A DNA stretch of 64,000 nt from positions 40,036 to 104,035 of the forward strand of contig DASZUG010000071.1 in assembly GCA_035547755.1 (NCBI GenBank), read 5' to 3'. This stretch comes from Mesorhizobium_L sp035547755. Lineage in GTDB: Bacteria > Pseudomonadota > Alphaproteobacteria > Rhizobiales > Rhizobiaceae. Below are positions 8,325-17,647 of the stretch, piece by piece. The first letter of the stretch is position 1. Every line of letters begins with the position of its first letter. Position numbers and translations under genes: made by a program. A model generated the notes under the pieces. That model was not told the DNA's origin. It worked only from the letters and a program-made list of their open reading frames with translations, and did no database searches.

Positions 8325-9631
8325 GCTGGCTTGTCGGGCAACAGGACGGAGCTTCGCGGCGCGCCGGCGTGCTGACCGTGCTCGATATCGGGTCGAGCAA
8401 GATCTGCTGCATTATCGCGCGCCTGAAGCCGTGCGAGGAAAACCAGCAGCTTCACGGCCGCACGCACAAGATCCAGGTTCTCGGTATCGGTCATCAGAAG
8501 TCGCGCGGCGTGAAATCGGGCGTGGTGATCGATCTCGATCGCGCAGAGCAGGCTATCCGGCTTGCTGTCGACGCGGCGGAGCGCATGGCGCGACTGACCA
8601 TCGATTCGCTGATCGTCAACGTGTCGGCCGGCCGGCTGAAAAGCGAAAGCTTTTCCGCCACCGTCAATCTGGGCGGGCATGAGGTGGATGCCTCCGACAT
8701 CAAGCGCGTCTTGACCGCGGGCGCCAAACAGGTGCTTCGCGCCGAGCGGCAGGTGGTGCATTCGCTTCCCGTCGCGTTCTCGCTCGATACGGAGCGCGGC
8801 GTGCGTGATCCGAGGGGGATGATCGGTGATGGGCTCGGCGTGGATATGCATGTCCTCTCGGGCGATGCGGCGCCGCTGCGCAATCTCGAACTGGCGGTGA
8901 ACCGCTGCCATCTTTCGGTCGAGCGGATGGTGGCCACGCCCTATGCGAGCGGGCTCTCCACGCTTGTCCATGACGAGGCGGAGATGGGTGCGGCCTGCAT
9001 CGATATGGGCGGCGGCACCACGACCATGTCGATCTTCGCCGAGGGCAAGTTCGTCTATGCCGACGTCATGCCGATCGGCGGCAACCATGTCACGCTCGAC
9101 ATGGCGAAGGGACTCTCGACACGGATCGAGGATGCGGAAAGGCTCAAGGTCATGCATGGTTCGGCCTTGCCTGCCAGCGTGGACGATCGCGACATCGTTT
9201 CGGTCCAGCCGATCGGCGGCGACGAATCCGACGTTCCGGTCCAGGTTCCCCGCTCCGTCATGACGCGCATCATCCGGGCGCGCATCGACGAGACGCTCGA
9301 AATCATCCGTGACCGGCTGAACCGCTCCGGTTACGGCAACAATGTCGGCAAGCGCGTGGTCCTGACGGGCGGCGCGAGCCAATTGACGGGACTGCCCGAA
9401 GCGGCACGGCGTATTCTCGGACGCAATGTCCGGATCGGCCGTCCGCTCGGTGTCGCCGGTCTTCCGGAAGCGGCGAAAGGACCGGCATTCGCGGCAGCGG
9501 TCGGATTGATGATCTATCCGCAGGTCGCGGCGTTCGAGAGTAAGTTTGCGGCGGGCGCGTTCAGTCAGCGCATGACCGGCACAGGGGGCCGGCTGCACCG
9601 CATGAGTCAGTGGTTACGGGATAGTTTTTAG
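8321..9631 (+). CDS. ftsA: Cell division protein FtsA
   Basis: FtsA is the actin-like ATPase that tethers FtsZ filaments to the inner membrane. The 436-residue protein has the phosphate-1 motif TVLDIGSSKICCII near its N-terminus, the phosphate-2 motif CIDMGGGTTTMSIF, and the adenosine motif VVLTGGASQLTGL. The last residues (LHRMSQWLRDSF) form the amphipathic membrane-targeting helix. Its ATG overlaps the ftsQ stop (ATGA), and ftsZ follows after 66 bases. Confidence 0.97.
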   Translation: MSWLVGQQDGASRRAGVLTVLDIGSSKICCIIARLKPCEENQQLHGRTHKIQVLGIGHQKSRGVKSGVVIDLDRAEQAIRLAVDAAERMARLTIDSLIVNVSAGRLKSESFSATVNLGGHEVDASDIKRVLTAGAKQVLRAERQVVHSLPVAFSLDTERGVRDPRGMIGDGLGVDMHVLSGDAAPLRNLELAVNRCHLSVERMVATPYASGLSTLVHDEAEMGAACIDMGGGTTTMSIFAEGKFVYADVMPIGGNHVTLDMAKGLSTRIEDAERLKVMHGSALPASVDDRDIVSVQPIGGDESDVPVQVPRSVMTRIIRARIDETLEIIRDRLNRSGYGNNVGKRVVLTGGASQLTGLPEAARRILGRNVRIGRPLGVAGLPEAAKGPAFAAAVGLMIYPQVAAFESKFAAGAFSQRMTGTGGRLHRMSQWLRDSF

Positions 9632-9697
9632 TTCAACGGGGTGGGTCCCAGCGTCGCCGGTATGGCTGCGCGGCAGAATAGGCAAAGGACGAGGACA

Positions 9698-11371
9698 ATG
9701 ACGATCAATCTGCAGAAGCCGGACATTACCGAGCTGAAGCCGCGCATCACCGTTTTCGGTGTTGGCGGAGGGGGTGGCAATGCCGTCAACAACATGATCA
9801 CGGCGGGCCTGCGCGGCGTCGAGTTCGTCGTGGCCAATACCGACGCGCAGGCGCTCACCATGTCGAAGTCGGAGCGGCTGATCCAACTCGGCGCTCATGT
9901 GACCGAGGGGCTCGGCGCGGGTTCGCAGCCGGAAGTGGGACGGGCCGCGGCGGAAGAGTGCATCGACGAGATCGTCGATCACCTCTCCAATACGCATATG
10001 TGCTTCGTCACCGCCGGAATGGGCGGCGGCACCGGAACGGGCGCGGCGCCGGTCGTCGCCAGGGCTGCTCGGGAGAAAGGCATATTGACTGTCGGCGTCG
10101 TCACCAAGCCGTTCCATTTCGAGGGTCAGCGGCGCATGAAGACCGCCGATCTCGGCATCGAGGAACTGCAGAAATGCGTCGATACGCTGATCGTGATCCC
10201 GAATCAGAATCTCTTCAGGATCGCCAATGACAAGACCACCTTCGCCGATGCTTTCGCGATGGCGGACCAGGTGCTCTATTCAGGTGTCGCCTGCATCACC
10301 GACCTGATGGTGAAGGAAGGCCTGATCAATCTCGATTTCGCCGATGTCCGCTCCGTCATGCGCGAGATGGGCAAGGCGATGATGGGAACGGGCGAAGCCT
10401 CGGGCGAGGGACGCGCCATGGCGGCGGCGGAGGCGGCAATCGCCAACCCGCTTCTCGACGAGACCTCGATGAAGGGCGCCAAGGGCCTGCTGATCTCGAT
10501 TACCGGCGGCCGCGATCTCACCCTCTTCGAGGTGGATGAGGCAGCGACCCGCATCCGCGAGGAAGTCGACCAGGACGCCAACATCATTCTCGGCGCGACT
10601 TTCGACGAGGAGTTGGAAGGGGTCATCCGCGTGTCGGTCGTCGCCACCGGCATCGACAAGCTCGCTTCCGACATGGCGCCCCAGCCGCTTCCGGTCCGCC
10701 AGGCCGCGCCCAAGCCGATTGCGCAGCGTCCGGCCGCCGACGTCCGTCCGGCCGCTCCGATCGCCCAACCGGCTCAAGAAGTGGCTCGTGCCGAAGCCAG
10801 GCCGATAAGTGACCCGATCGCGGAGACGATCCGCATGGCTGAGGCGGCGTCTCAACCGGCTCCCCAGGCCGCAACCGAGGAGTTCCGGCCGCAGAGCAGG
10901 ATCTTCCAGGCGCCTCCGGCTCCTGAATATCACCCGCAGCAGACGGTTGCTCAACCCGCGCCTGCCCCGGCGCCGGCCGCGGCGCCGATCCCGGCGCAGC
11001 CTGTCGCTTCCGCACCACGCATGCCGCGTGTCGAGGACTTCCCGCCGGCGGTGCGCGCCGAACTCGAGGCCAGCCGTCAGCCCGCCGCCGAACAGGAGGA
11101 CCGGGGGCCGATGGGTCTCCTGAAGCGCCTGACGCATGGCCTTTCGCGCCGCGAGGAAGAGCCGGCGAGGCTCCAGCCGGCGCAGCCGCGCGAGCCGAAG
11201 CTTCGTCAGCCCGCGCCCGAGGCGCGCCGCCTGTCGAGCCAGGACCCGCAGGTCTATGCGCCTCGCCGTGGGCAACTCGATGACCATGGCCGCGTCGCCC
11301 AGCAGCCGAGGACGGCGCATGAGGACGACCAGCTCGAAATTCCTGCTTTCCTGCGGCGCCAGGCAAACTGA
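9698..11371 (+). CDS. ftsZ: Cell division protein FtsZ
   Basis: FtsZ is the tubulin-like GTPase forming the division ring. Visible motifs are GVGGGGGNAVNNM near the N-terminus, NTDAQAL, the tubulin signature GGGTGTGAAPVVA and the catalytic T7 loop NLDFADVRSVM. After about residue 320 comes a P/A/Q-rich linker of roughly 220 residues, ending in the conserved tail peptide DDQLEIPAFLRRQAN that binds FtsA and other partners. The 557-residue length is typical of rhizobia and much longer than in E. coli. ATG 9698 follows an AAGGACGAGG ribosome-binding site; the open frame upstream to 9641 lacks the family sequence. Confidence 0.97.
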   Translation: MTINLQKPDITELKPRITVFGVGGGGGNAVNNMITAGLRGVEFVVANTDAQALTMSKSERLIQLGAHVTEGLGAGSQPEVGRAAAEECIDEIVDHLSNTHMCFVTAGMGGGTGTGAAPVVARAAREKGILTVGVVTKPFHFEGQRRMKTADLGIEELQKCVDTLIVIPNQNLFRIANDKTTFADAFAMADQVLYSGVACITDLMVKEGLINLDFADVRSVMREMGKAMMGTGEASGEGRAMAAAEAAIANPLLDETSMKGAKGLLISITGGRDLTLFEVDEAATRIREEVDQDANIILGATFDEELEGVIRVSVVATGIDKLASDMAPQPLPVRQAAPKPIAQRPAADVRPAAPIAQPAQEVARAEARPISDPIAETIRMAEAASQPAPQAATEEFRPQSRIFQAPPAPEYHPQQTVAQPAPAPAPAAAPIPAQPVASAPRMPRVEDFPPAVRAELEASRQPAAEQEDRGPMGLLKRLTHGLSRREEEPARLQPAQPREPKLRQPAPEARRLSSQDPQVYAPRRGQLDDHGRVAQQPRTAHEDDQLEIPAFLRRQAN

Positions 11372-11398
11372 CAGCATTACAAAGCAGCACGAAATGTG

Positions 11399-11429
11399 AG
11401 GGCAGAAGTCTCGACTTCTGCCCTTTTTT
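11399..11429 (+). terminator. Rho-independent terminator after ftsZ
   Basis: An 11-bp perfect stem (AGGGCAGAAGT paired with ACTTCTGCCCT) closes on a CTCG loop and runs into six T residues, 28 bases after the ftsZ stop. It should end the ddl-ftsQAZ transcript and isolate lpxC. Confidence 0.9.
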
Positions 11430-11653
11430 GTGAAAAAAAAGGGAATAAAAACAGGCGCTTGAATTTAAGTGGCGCAAATCGTTCCTGTAACACGGGGTAA
11501 AAAACCGTGATTTGGTGTGCCCCTTTGCGGCTACTATGTTCCGGCCCGAATAAAGTTGGGACTGGAGATTCTTTGGGGTTGTTTCTCCTCCCGGCGATAA
11601 GAATATCTGCTTCATTCCGCTTCACCGAAGGGCGGAATTGATTGGTGCGGGTC

Positions 11654-12604
11654 ATGGGCATCGAATTCCGGGAATATCAGTCCACTGTGAAGTCGCGCGT
11701 CAGTCTGTCTGGCGTGGGGGTGCACAGCGGCAAACCGGTTTCTATTCACTTCACGCCGGCCGATCCCGATACGGGCGTGGTCTTCCATTGTACCGGGCCT
11801 GACGGCGAGAGCGTCGAGATTCGCGCGCTGGCATCGGAAGTCGGCGGAACCGAACTTCGTACCGTGCTTGGTGATCCGGCAGGGGCGCATGTCGCCACTG
11901 TCGAGCATGTAATGGCGTCATTGTTCGGTCTCGGCATCGATAATGTGATGATCGAGGTTGATGGCACGGAGGCACCGATCCTTGACGGCAGTGCTGCTCT
12001 TCTGGTTGAGGCGTTCGACCAAGTCGGGCTTGAATTGTTGCCGGTCAAGCGACGCTATATCCGCGTGATCAAACCTATTCGCTTCGAGCACGGCGCCTCC
12101 TGGGCGGAATTCAAGCCCTATGATGGAACCCGCTTCGAGATCGATATCGATTTCGAGAGCCCCGCCATCGGCAGGCAGTGTCTGGAACTGGATTTGAGCG
12201 CCGAAATTTTCCGCAGGGAGATTTCGCGGGCGCGCACCTTTGGCTTCATGAAGCAGGTCGAGCAACTTTGGGCTGCCGGCTACTGTCTCGGTTCGTCGCT
12301 GGAAAATTCCGTTGTCATCGGCGATGACGGTCGCATCATCAATGTCGAGGGGCTCCGTTACCAGAACGAGTTCGTCCGCCATAAAATGCTTGATGCGATG
12401 GGTGATTTGGCGCTCGCAGGCGCCCGTTTTATCGGCTGTTTCCGTTCCTACAGGGGAGGGCACAAGCTCAATTCGACTGCATTGCGCGGCCTGCTTTCCG
12501 ATCCGTCCGCCTTCGAGATCGTAGAGACGAATCCTCGCTCGCGCGGACGCGGCGCGGAGATGGTGGCGGTCAATGCACCGGTTTTCGCTCCCTGGGCACT
12601 TTGA
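11654..12604 (+). CDS. lpxC: UDP-3-O-acyl-N-acetylglucosamine deacetylase
   Basis: LpxC is the zinc-dependent deacetylase catalysing the committed step of lipid A synthesis. The product has HSGKPVSIHF near the N-terminus, the zinc-ligand motif VEHVMASLFGLGIDN, VRHKMLDAMGDLALAG (the other zinc-binding His and Asp) and FRSYRGGHKLN with the catalytic histidine. About 316 residues is normal. ATG 11654 gives the usual short N-terminus before EYQSTVKS, but the best Shine-Dalgarno (GAAGGGCGG, 11628) is better spaced for TTG 11642 or GTG 11645, so the start is uncertain by four codons. It lies beyond the ftsZ terminator and should have its own promoter. Confidence 0.95.
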   Translation: MGIEFREYQSTVKSRVSLSGVGVHSGKPVSIHFTPADPDTGVVFHCTGPDGESVEIRALASEVGGTELRTVLGDPAGAHVATVEHVMASLFGLGIDNVMIEVDGTEAPILDGSAALLVEAFDQVGLELLPVKRRYIRVIKPIRFEHGASWAEFKPYDGTRFEIDIDFESPAIGRQCLELDLSAEIFRREISRARTFGFMKQVEQLWAAGYCLGSSLENSVVIGDDGRIINVEGLRYQNEFVRHKMLDAMGDLALAGARFIGCFRSYRGGHKLNSTALRGLLSDPSAFEIVETNPRSRGRGAEMVAVNAPVFAPWAL

Positions 12605-12761
12605 TCCTGCCGCCACGGTCGCGCTGTGGCTTGTCAGGGGATAACTTCGCCACAAAAATGCGCCAATGCGTGTCGATAGCATTGCCGGGGACCGGCCGTT
12701 GTGGTTTACCACGGCGCGCTTGCAAATTGATCTGATTGCGCCGAAGGGGCAAAAATCGACC

Positions 12762-13634
12762 ATGGCATTCAGGAAAAACGCTGGGGCGAAGAGATTTCCC
12801 CGTATGAGCGTGATTGCGCTTTCGGCCGTGGCTCTTCCGCTTTTTCTCGCGGCCTGCAACTCCGACAAGGATATTGATCTCAGCAAATATGTGGCGCCCA
12901 ACGATCCGCCGGACGTGCTGTACAATCAGGGGCTGGCCAACCTGAACGCCGGAAAAATGAAGGAGGCGAGCGCCAAATTCAAGGCGATCGAGGACGAGCA
13001 CCCCTATTCGGAATATTCGCGCAAGGCGATGCTCATGAGCGCCTTCACGAACTATCGCCAGGGCAATTACCAGGACGCGATCAACGCCGGGAAGCGTTAT
13101 GTGACGCTGTACAACTCGACGGATGACGCCGCTTATGCGCAATATCTCATCGGATTGAGCTATTTCCGGCAGGTCCGCGACGTGACGCAGGACCAGAAGG
13201 ACACGCGTCAGATGATCGATACGATGAAGGAATTGGTGCAGCGCTGGCCCGATTCGCCCTATGTCGAGGACGCCAAGACGAAAATCCGCTTCGGGCGCGA
13301 TCAGCTTGCCGGCAAGGACATGCAGATCGGGCGCTATTATCTCGAAAAGCGTGACTATATAGCGGCGATCAATCGCTTCCGTGACGTCGTGGAGAATTAT
13401 TCCGATACGCGGCAGGTCGAGGAGGCGCTTGAGCGCCTTACGGAGGCCTATATGGCGATGGGCATCCAATCCGAGGCGCAGACCGCTGCTGCCGTGCTCG
13501 GCCATAACTATCCCGATAGCAAATGGTACAAGGACGCCTATGCTCTCCTGCAATCGGGCGGACTTTCGCCCAAGGAGAACAAGCAGTCCTGGATATCGAA
13601 AGCCGCGGCCGCGATCATAGGGACCGGCAGTTAA
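12762..13634 (+). CDS. bamD: Outer membrane assembly lipoprotein BamD
   Basis: BamD (formerly ComL/YfiO) is the essential lipoprotein partner of BamA in β-barrel insertion at the outer membrane. The product starts with a basic region and hydrophobic stretch ending in the lipobox LAAC (Cys32). It then contains TPR-like helices, for example PDVLYNQGLANLNAGKMKEA and YSEYSRKAMLMSAF. ATG 12762 gives 290 residues, the usual size; ATG 12804 would give a shorter but still valid signal peptide. The frame is open upstream to 12666, but nothing there looks like the family. Confidence 0.94.
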   Translation: MAFRKNAGAKRFPRMSVIALSAVALPLFLAACNSDKDIDLSKYVAPNDPPDVLYNQGLANLNAGKMKEASAKFKAIEDEHPYSEYSRKAMLMSAFTNYRQGNYQDAINAGKRYVTLYNSTDDAAYAQYLIGLSYFRQVRDVTQDQKDTRQMIDTMKELVQRWPDSPYVEDAKTKIRFGRDQLAGKDMQIGRYYLEKRDYIAAINRFRDVVENYSDTRQVEEALERLTEAYMAMGIQSEAQTAAAVLGHNYPDSKWYKDAYALLQSGGLSPKENKQSWISKAAAAIIGTGS

Positions 13635-13643
13635 CGGCGCGCC

Positions 13644-15317
13644 ATGCTCGCAAGGCTCTCGATCCGCGATATCGTCCTGATCGAGCGGCTGGACCTTGAG
13701 TTTTCGGCCGGCCTTTCGGTGCTCACCGGTGAAACCGGTGCGGGGAAATCCATCCTGCTCGACGCTTTGTCACTGGCGCTCGGCGGGCGTGGCGATGCCG
13801 CCCTTGTCCGCCACGGCGCCCAGCAAGGACAGGTAACGGCTGTCTTCGACGTACCGGCGCATCATCCGGCGCGCGTTCTTCTCGCCGACAATGCGATGGA
13901 AGACGATGGCGATATCATCCTGCGGCGCGTGCAGACGGCCGACGGCCGCAGCCGCGTCTTCATCAACGACCAGCCCGCCAGCGTTTCGCTGATGCGGGAA
14001 TTGGGGCACGCGCTGGTCGAGATTCACGGCCAGCACGCCGAGAGGGCGCTGGTCGATGCCGCCGCCCATCGCCAGTTGCTCGATGCCTATGGGCTGCATT
14101 CGACCGATGTTACCCAGATGGGCGAGGCCTGGCGGCGCTGGCGGGCAGCGGAACAGGAACTGGCGCGCCATCGCGCGCGGGTCGAGGCGGCGGCGCGGGA
14201 AGCGGATTACCTGAGATCGTCGGTTGCCGAACTGTCGAAGCTCGATCCGCAGCCCGATGAGGAAACGGCGCTTGCGGAAGAGCGCGCGCGGATGATGCGC
14301 GCCGAAAAGACCGCAAGCGACATCCAGGATGCGCAGGAGGTGCTTTCCGGCGCCGGTTCGCCCCTGCCGCAACTGTCCGGCCTTTTTCGGCGCCTTCAGC
14401 GCAAGGCGGCCGACAATCCGGCGCTGCTCGATCCCGTCGTCGCGGCGCTCGATGAGGCGCTTCTGTCGCTCGATGCCGCGCAATCGGCGGTCGATGCGGC
14501 GATCCGGGCAAGCGAGTTCGACCCTGAGCGCCTGGAAAAAACGGAAGAGCGGCTTTTCGCGCTGCGCGCGGCGGCACGGAAACACAATGTCGCTGTCGAT
14601 GATCTCGCCAAGCTCCGCGATACAATGCTCGCCGACCTCGCCGATCTCGATGCCGGCGCGGAACGCCTTGCCGCGCTCGAAAAGGAAGCGATTGAAGGCC
14701 GCGACGCCTATGATCGCGCGGCGAAAAGACTGTCGGAGCAGCGGCGCCTCGCGGCCGAGGGGCTGACGCGCGCGGTCATGGCGGAATTGCCGGCGCTGAA
14801 ACTCGACCGCGCCCAGTTCATCGTCGAAATCGAGAGCGATCCGGAAAATCGCACGCAGGACGGAATCGATCAGGTCGAGTTCTGGGTGCGCACCAATCCC
14901 GGCACGCGTCCCGGGCCGATGATGAAAGTGGCGTCCGGCGGTGAGTTGTCGCGCTTTCTCCTCGCGCTCAAGGTGGCGCTCGCCGACCGCGGCTCAGCGC
15001 CGACGCTGGTCTTCGACGAAATCGACACGGGCGTCGGCGGTGCGGTCGCCGATGCGATCGGGCAAAGGCTGGCGCGGCTTTCGGCGGGCGTCCAGGTGCT
15101 TTCCGTGACGCATGCCCCGCAGGTCGCGGCGCGCGCGGAGACCCACTACCTCATTTCCAAGACGGGCGATGCCGACCGCGTTTCGACCGGCGTCGAGGCG
15201 CTCGAACGTTCGGCCCGGCAGGAGGAGATTGCCCGCATGCTCGCCGGCGCGACCGTGACGGAAGAGGCGAGGGCGGCGGCGGAGCGGCTCTTGAGGGAAA
15301 ACGCCGCTGTCAGTTGA
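13644..15317 (+). CDS. recN: DNA repair protein RecN
   Basis: RecN is an SMC-like ATPase recruited early to DNA double-strand breaks. The 557-residue product has an N-terminal Walker A (LTGETGAGKS, residues 27-36), a long charged α-helical/coiled-coil middle, and a C-terminal half with the ABC signature VASGGELSRFLLALK, Walker B LVFDEIDTGVGG and the H-loop SVTHAPQVAA. It begins 9 bases after bamD on the same strand, so the two may be cotranscribed. Confidence 0.96.
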   Translation: MLARLSIRDIVLIERLDLEFSAGLSVLTGETGAGKSILLDALSLALGGRGDAALVRHGAQQGQVTAVFDVPAHHPARVLLADNAMEDDGDIILRRVQTADGRSRVFINDQPASVSLMRELGHALVEIHGQHAERALVDAAAHRQLLDAYGLHSTDVTQMGEAWRRWRAAEQELARHRARVEAAAREADYLRSSVAELSKLDPQPDEETALAEERARMMRAEKTASDIQDAQEVLSGAGSPLPQLSGLFRRLQRKAADNPALLDPVVAALDEALLSLDAAQSAVDAAIRASEFDPERLEKTEERLFALRAAARKHNVAVDDLAKLRDTMLADLADLDAGAERLAALEKEAIEGRDAYDRAAKRLSEQRRLAAEGLTRAVMAELPALKLDRAQFIVEIESDPENRTQDGIDQVEFWVRTNPGTRPGPMMKVASGGELSRFLLALKVALADRGSAPTLVFDEIDTGVGGAVADAIGQRLARLSAGVQVLSVTHAPQVAARAETHYLISKTGDADRVSTGVEALERSARQEEIARMLAGATVTEEARAAAERLLRENAAVS

Positions 15318-15386
15318 ATGCCCCTGTCAGTAGAACGGGGCATCACGCTCTTCATAGTTTACTTTTCCCGGCTTTTTGGGAAGAGA

Positions 15387-15492
15387 TGCGTCCTTCGAGG
15401 CTCGCCCGTTGGGCTCGCACCTCAGGATGAGGGAGACATGCGCCAGACTCCCTCATCCTGAGGCGCCCGCGTAGCGGGCCTCGAAGGACGCA
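15387..15492. repeat. Palindromic repeat family 1, copy A
   Basis: The outer ends TGCGTCCTTCGAGG and CCTCGAAGGACGCA are perfect inverted repeats. Inside are a second inverted pair, CACCTCAGGATGAGGGAG against CTCCCTCATCCTGAGG, and small GC-rich side hairpins. The whole 106-bp unit can fold as one long imperfect hairpin. Related copies lie at 18349-18519, 26043-26214 and 28382-28513. This copy separates recN from ligA. Confidence 0.9.
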
Positions 15493-15523
15493 CCGAAGAC
15501 AATTCGAGCTTGAGCATCGAGCC

Positions 15524-17647
15524 ATGGCCGAGACCCTGATACAAGTCGATGATCTGACCGAGAACGACGCCGAAGCCGAGCTCGAGCGGCTGGCGAGGGA
15601 AATCGCCTTCCATGACGAGCGCTATCATGCCGAGGATGCGCCGGCTATTTCCGATGCGGAATATGACGCGCTGCGCCGCCGCAATGCCGAGATCGAGGCG
15701 CGTTTCCCCGAATTGGTCCGCGCGGATTCGCCTTCCCGGCGCGTCGGCGCGGCGCCTTCGGGCACCTTTAGCGCTGTGGTCCATGTCAAGCCGATGCTGT
15801 CGCTCGACAATGTCTTTTCCGATGCGGACGTTGCCGATTTCGTCGCTTCGGTGCGCCGTTTCCTGGCCTTGCCGGCGGATGCGGAACTGGTGTTCACGGC
15901 CGAGCCCAAGATCGATGGCTTGTCGATGTCGCTGCGCTACGAGAAGGGCAGGCTCGTGACCGGCGCGACACGCGGCGACGGCACGACCGGCGAGAATGTG
16001 ACGGCGAACATCCGCACGATCGACCAGATTCCCAATGAACTGGAGGGAGACTATCCGGAAATCGTCGAGGTGCGCGGCGAGGTCTATATGCGCCGCGACG
16101 ACTTCTTCAAGCTTAATGAGCGGATGGCCGAGACGGGCCAGACCTTCGCCAATCCGCGCAATTCCGCCGCCGGCAGCCTGAGGCAGAAGGACCCCGCCGT
16201 CACGCGCTCGCGGCCGCTGAAATTCTTCGCCTATGCCTGGGGCGACCTGAGCGAACCCTTGGCCGCGACGCAGTATGACGCCGTGCGGCGCTTCGCCGAT
16301 TGGGGCTTCACCGTCAACGATCTGATGGTGCGCTGCCATTCTCTGGATGAGATGCTGGCGCGGTACCGCAAGATCGAGGCGATGCGGGCGGAACTGCCCT
16401 ATGACATCGATGGGGTGGTTTACAAGGTGGACAGGCTCGACCTGCAGGAACGGCTCGGCTTCCGTTCGCGCAGCCCGCGCTGGGCGACGGCGCACAAATT
16501 CCCCGCCGAGAAAGCCACGACGGTGCTGAAGGCGATCGACATCCAGGTCGGCCGCACCGGCGCGCTGACCCCGGTGGCGCGGCTGGAGCCGGTCACGGTC
16601 GGCGGCGTCGTGGTGACGAACGCCACCTTGCACAATGAGGACGAGATCGCGCGCAAGGATATCCGCATCGGCGACACCGTCATCGTTCAGCGCGCCGGAG
16701 ACGTCATTCCGCAAATCCTCGGCATCGTGCCGGAAAAGCGGTCCGCGGATGCGGCGCCCTATGTCTTCCCCGACCGTTGCCCGGTCTGCGATTCGAGCGC
16801 CGTGCGCGAGGAAGGGGAGGCGGTGCGCCGCTGCACCGGCGGGCTCATCTGCGCGGCGCAGGCGGTGGAGCGCATCCGTCATTTCGTCTCGCGCAACGCC
16901 ATGGACATTGAGGGACTTGGCGAAAAGCAGATCGAATTCTTCTTCAACCAGGACGATCCTTCGCTCCGTATCCGCTCGCCGGCCGATATCTTCACGCTCC
17001 AGAAGCGGCAGGAAGGCTCGCTGACCAAGCTCGAAAACATCGAGGGCTTCGGCGCCGTGTCGGTGCGCAAGCTCTTCGCGGCCATCGACGATCGGCGCCA
17101 GGTGGCGACGGCGCGCCTTCTCTACGCGCTCGGCATCCGCCATATCGGCGAGACCAATGCCAGACGCCTTGCCCGCCATTTCCTCAGTTTCGACGCTTTG
17201 CGCAAGGCGGCGGAAGGTGCGCATCTGCCCGAAGGCAAGGGCGATCCGGGCAATGCCGAGTGGCAGGAAATCGTCGGCGTCAACGGTATCGGCGCGATTG
17301 TCGCCGAAGCGCTCGTCGAGTTCTTTGCCGAGGAGCATAACCGCAAGGTCGTCGACGATTTGCTGGCCGAAGTGGCGCCGCTCGACAAGGAGCCCGTCGC
17401 GCAATTGTCGTCGCCGGTCGCGGGCAAGACCGTCGTCTTCACCGGCGCGCTGGAGAAGATGTCGCGCGACGAGGCGAAGGCCATGGCCGAAAGGCTCGGC
17501 GCCAAGGTCGCAGGCTCGGTGTCGAAGAAGACCGATCTGGTGGTCGCCGGTCCCGGCGCCGGCTCCAAGCTGAAAACGGCGGCCGAACTCGGCATAGAGG
17601 TGATCGACGAAGCCGGCTGGTTCGAACGTGTCAAGGGCGTGTCCTGA
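15524..17647 (+). CDS. ligA: NAD-dependent DNA ligase LigA
   Basis: LigA seals nicks during replication and repair using NAD. The 707-residue product shows domain Ia (YDALRRRNAE), the adenylation motif AEPKIDGLSMSL with nucleophile Lys129, the motif GDGTTGENVT, an OB fold with VQRAGDVIPQI, a four-cysteine zinc finger beginning CPVCDS and ending with the Cys of GLICAA, helix-hairpin-helix repeats (NIEGFGAVSVRKLF), and a C-terminal BRCT domain (VVFTGALEKMSRDEAK). The TGA overlaps the next gene (TGATG). Confidence 0.97.
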   Translation: MAETLIQVDDLTENDAEAELERLAREIAFHDERYHAEDAPAISDAEYDALRRRNAEIEARFPELVRADSPSRRVGAAPSGTFSAVVHVKPMLSLDNVFSDADVADFVASVRRFLALPADAELVFTAEPKIDGLSMSLRYEKGRLVTGATRGDGTTGENVTANIRTIDQIPNELEGDYPEIVEVRGEVYMRRDDFFKLNERMAETGQTFANPRNSAAGSLRQKDPAVTRSRPLKFFAYAWGDLSEPLAATQYDAVRRFADWGFTVNDLMVRCHSLDEMLARYRKIEAMRAELPYDIDGVVYKVDRLDLQERLGFRSRSPRWATAHKFPAEKATTVLKAIDIQVGRTGALTPVARLEPVTVGGVVVTNATLHNEDEIARKDIRIGDTVIVQRAGDVIPQILGIVPEKRSADAAPYVFPDRCPVCDSSAVREEGEAVRRCTGGLICAAQAVERIRHFVSRNAMDIEGLGEKQIEFFFNQDDPSLRIRSPADIFTLQKRQEGSLTKLENIEGFGAVSVRKLFAAIDDRRQVATARLLYALGIRHIGETNARRLARHFLSFDALRKAAEGAHLPEGKGDPGNAEWQEIVGVNGIGAIVAEALVEFFAEEHNRKVVDDLLAEVAPLDKEPVAQLSSPVAGKTVVFTGALEKMSRDEAKAMAERLGAKVAGSVSKKTDLVVAGPGAGSKLKTAAELGIEVIDEAGWFERVKGVS

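Noticed and set aside
15422..17404. A 660-codon open frame on the minus strand opposite ligA
   Set aside because: Arg/His/Ala-rich shadow of a GC-rich gene; ligA has all motifs on the plus strand.
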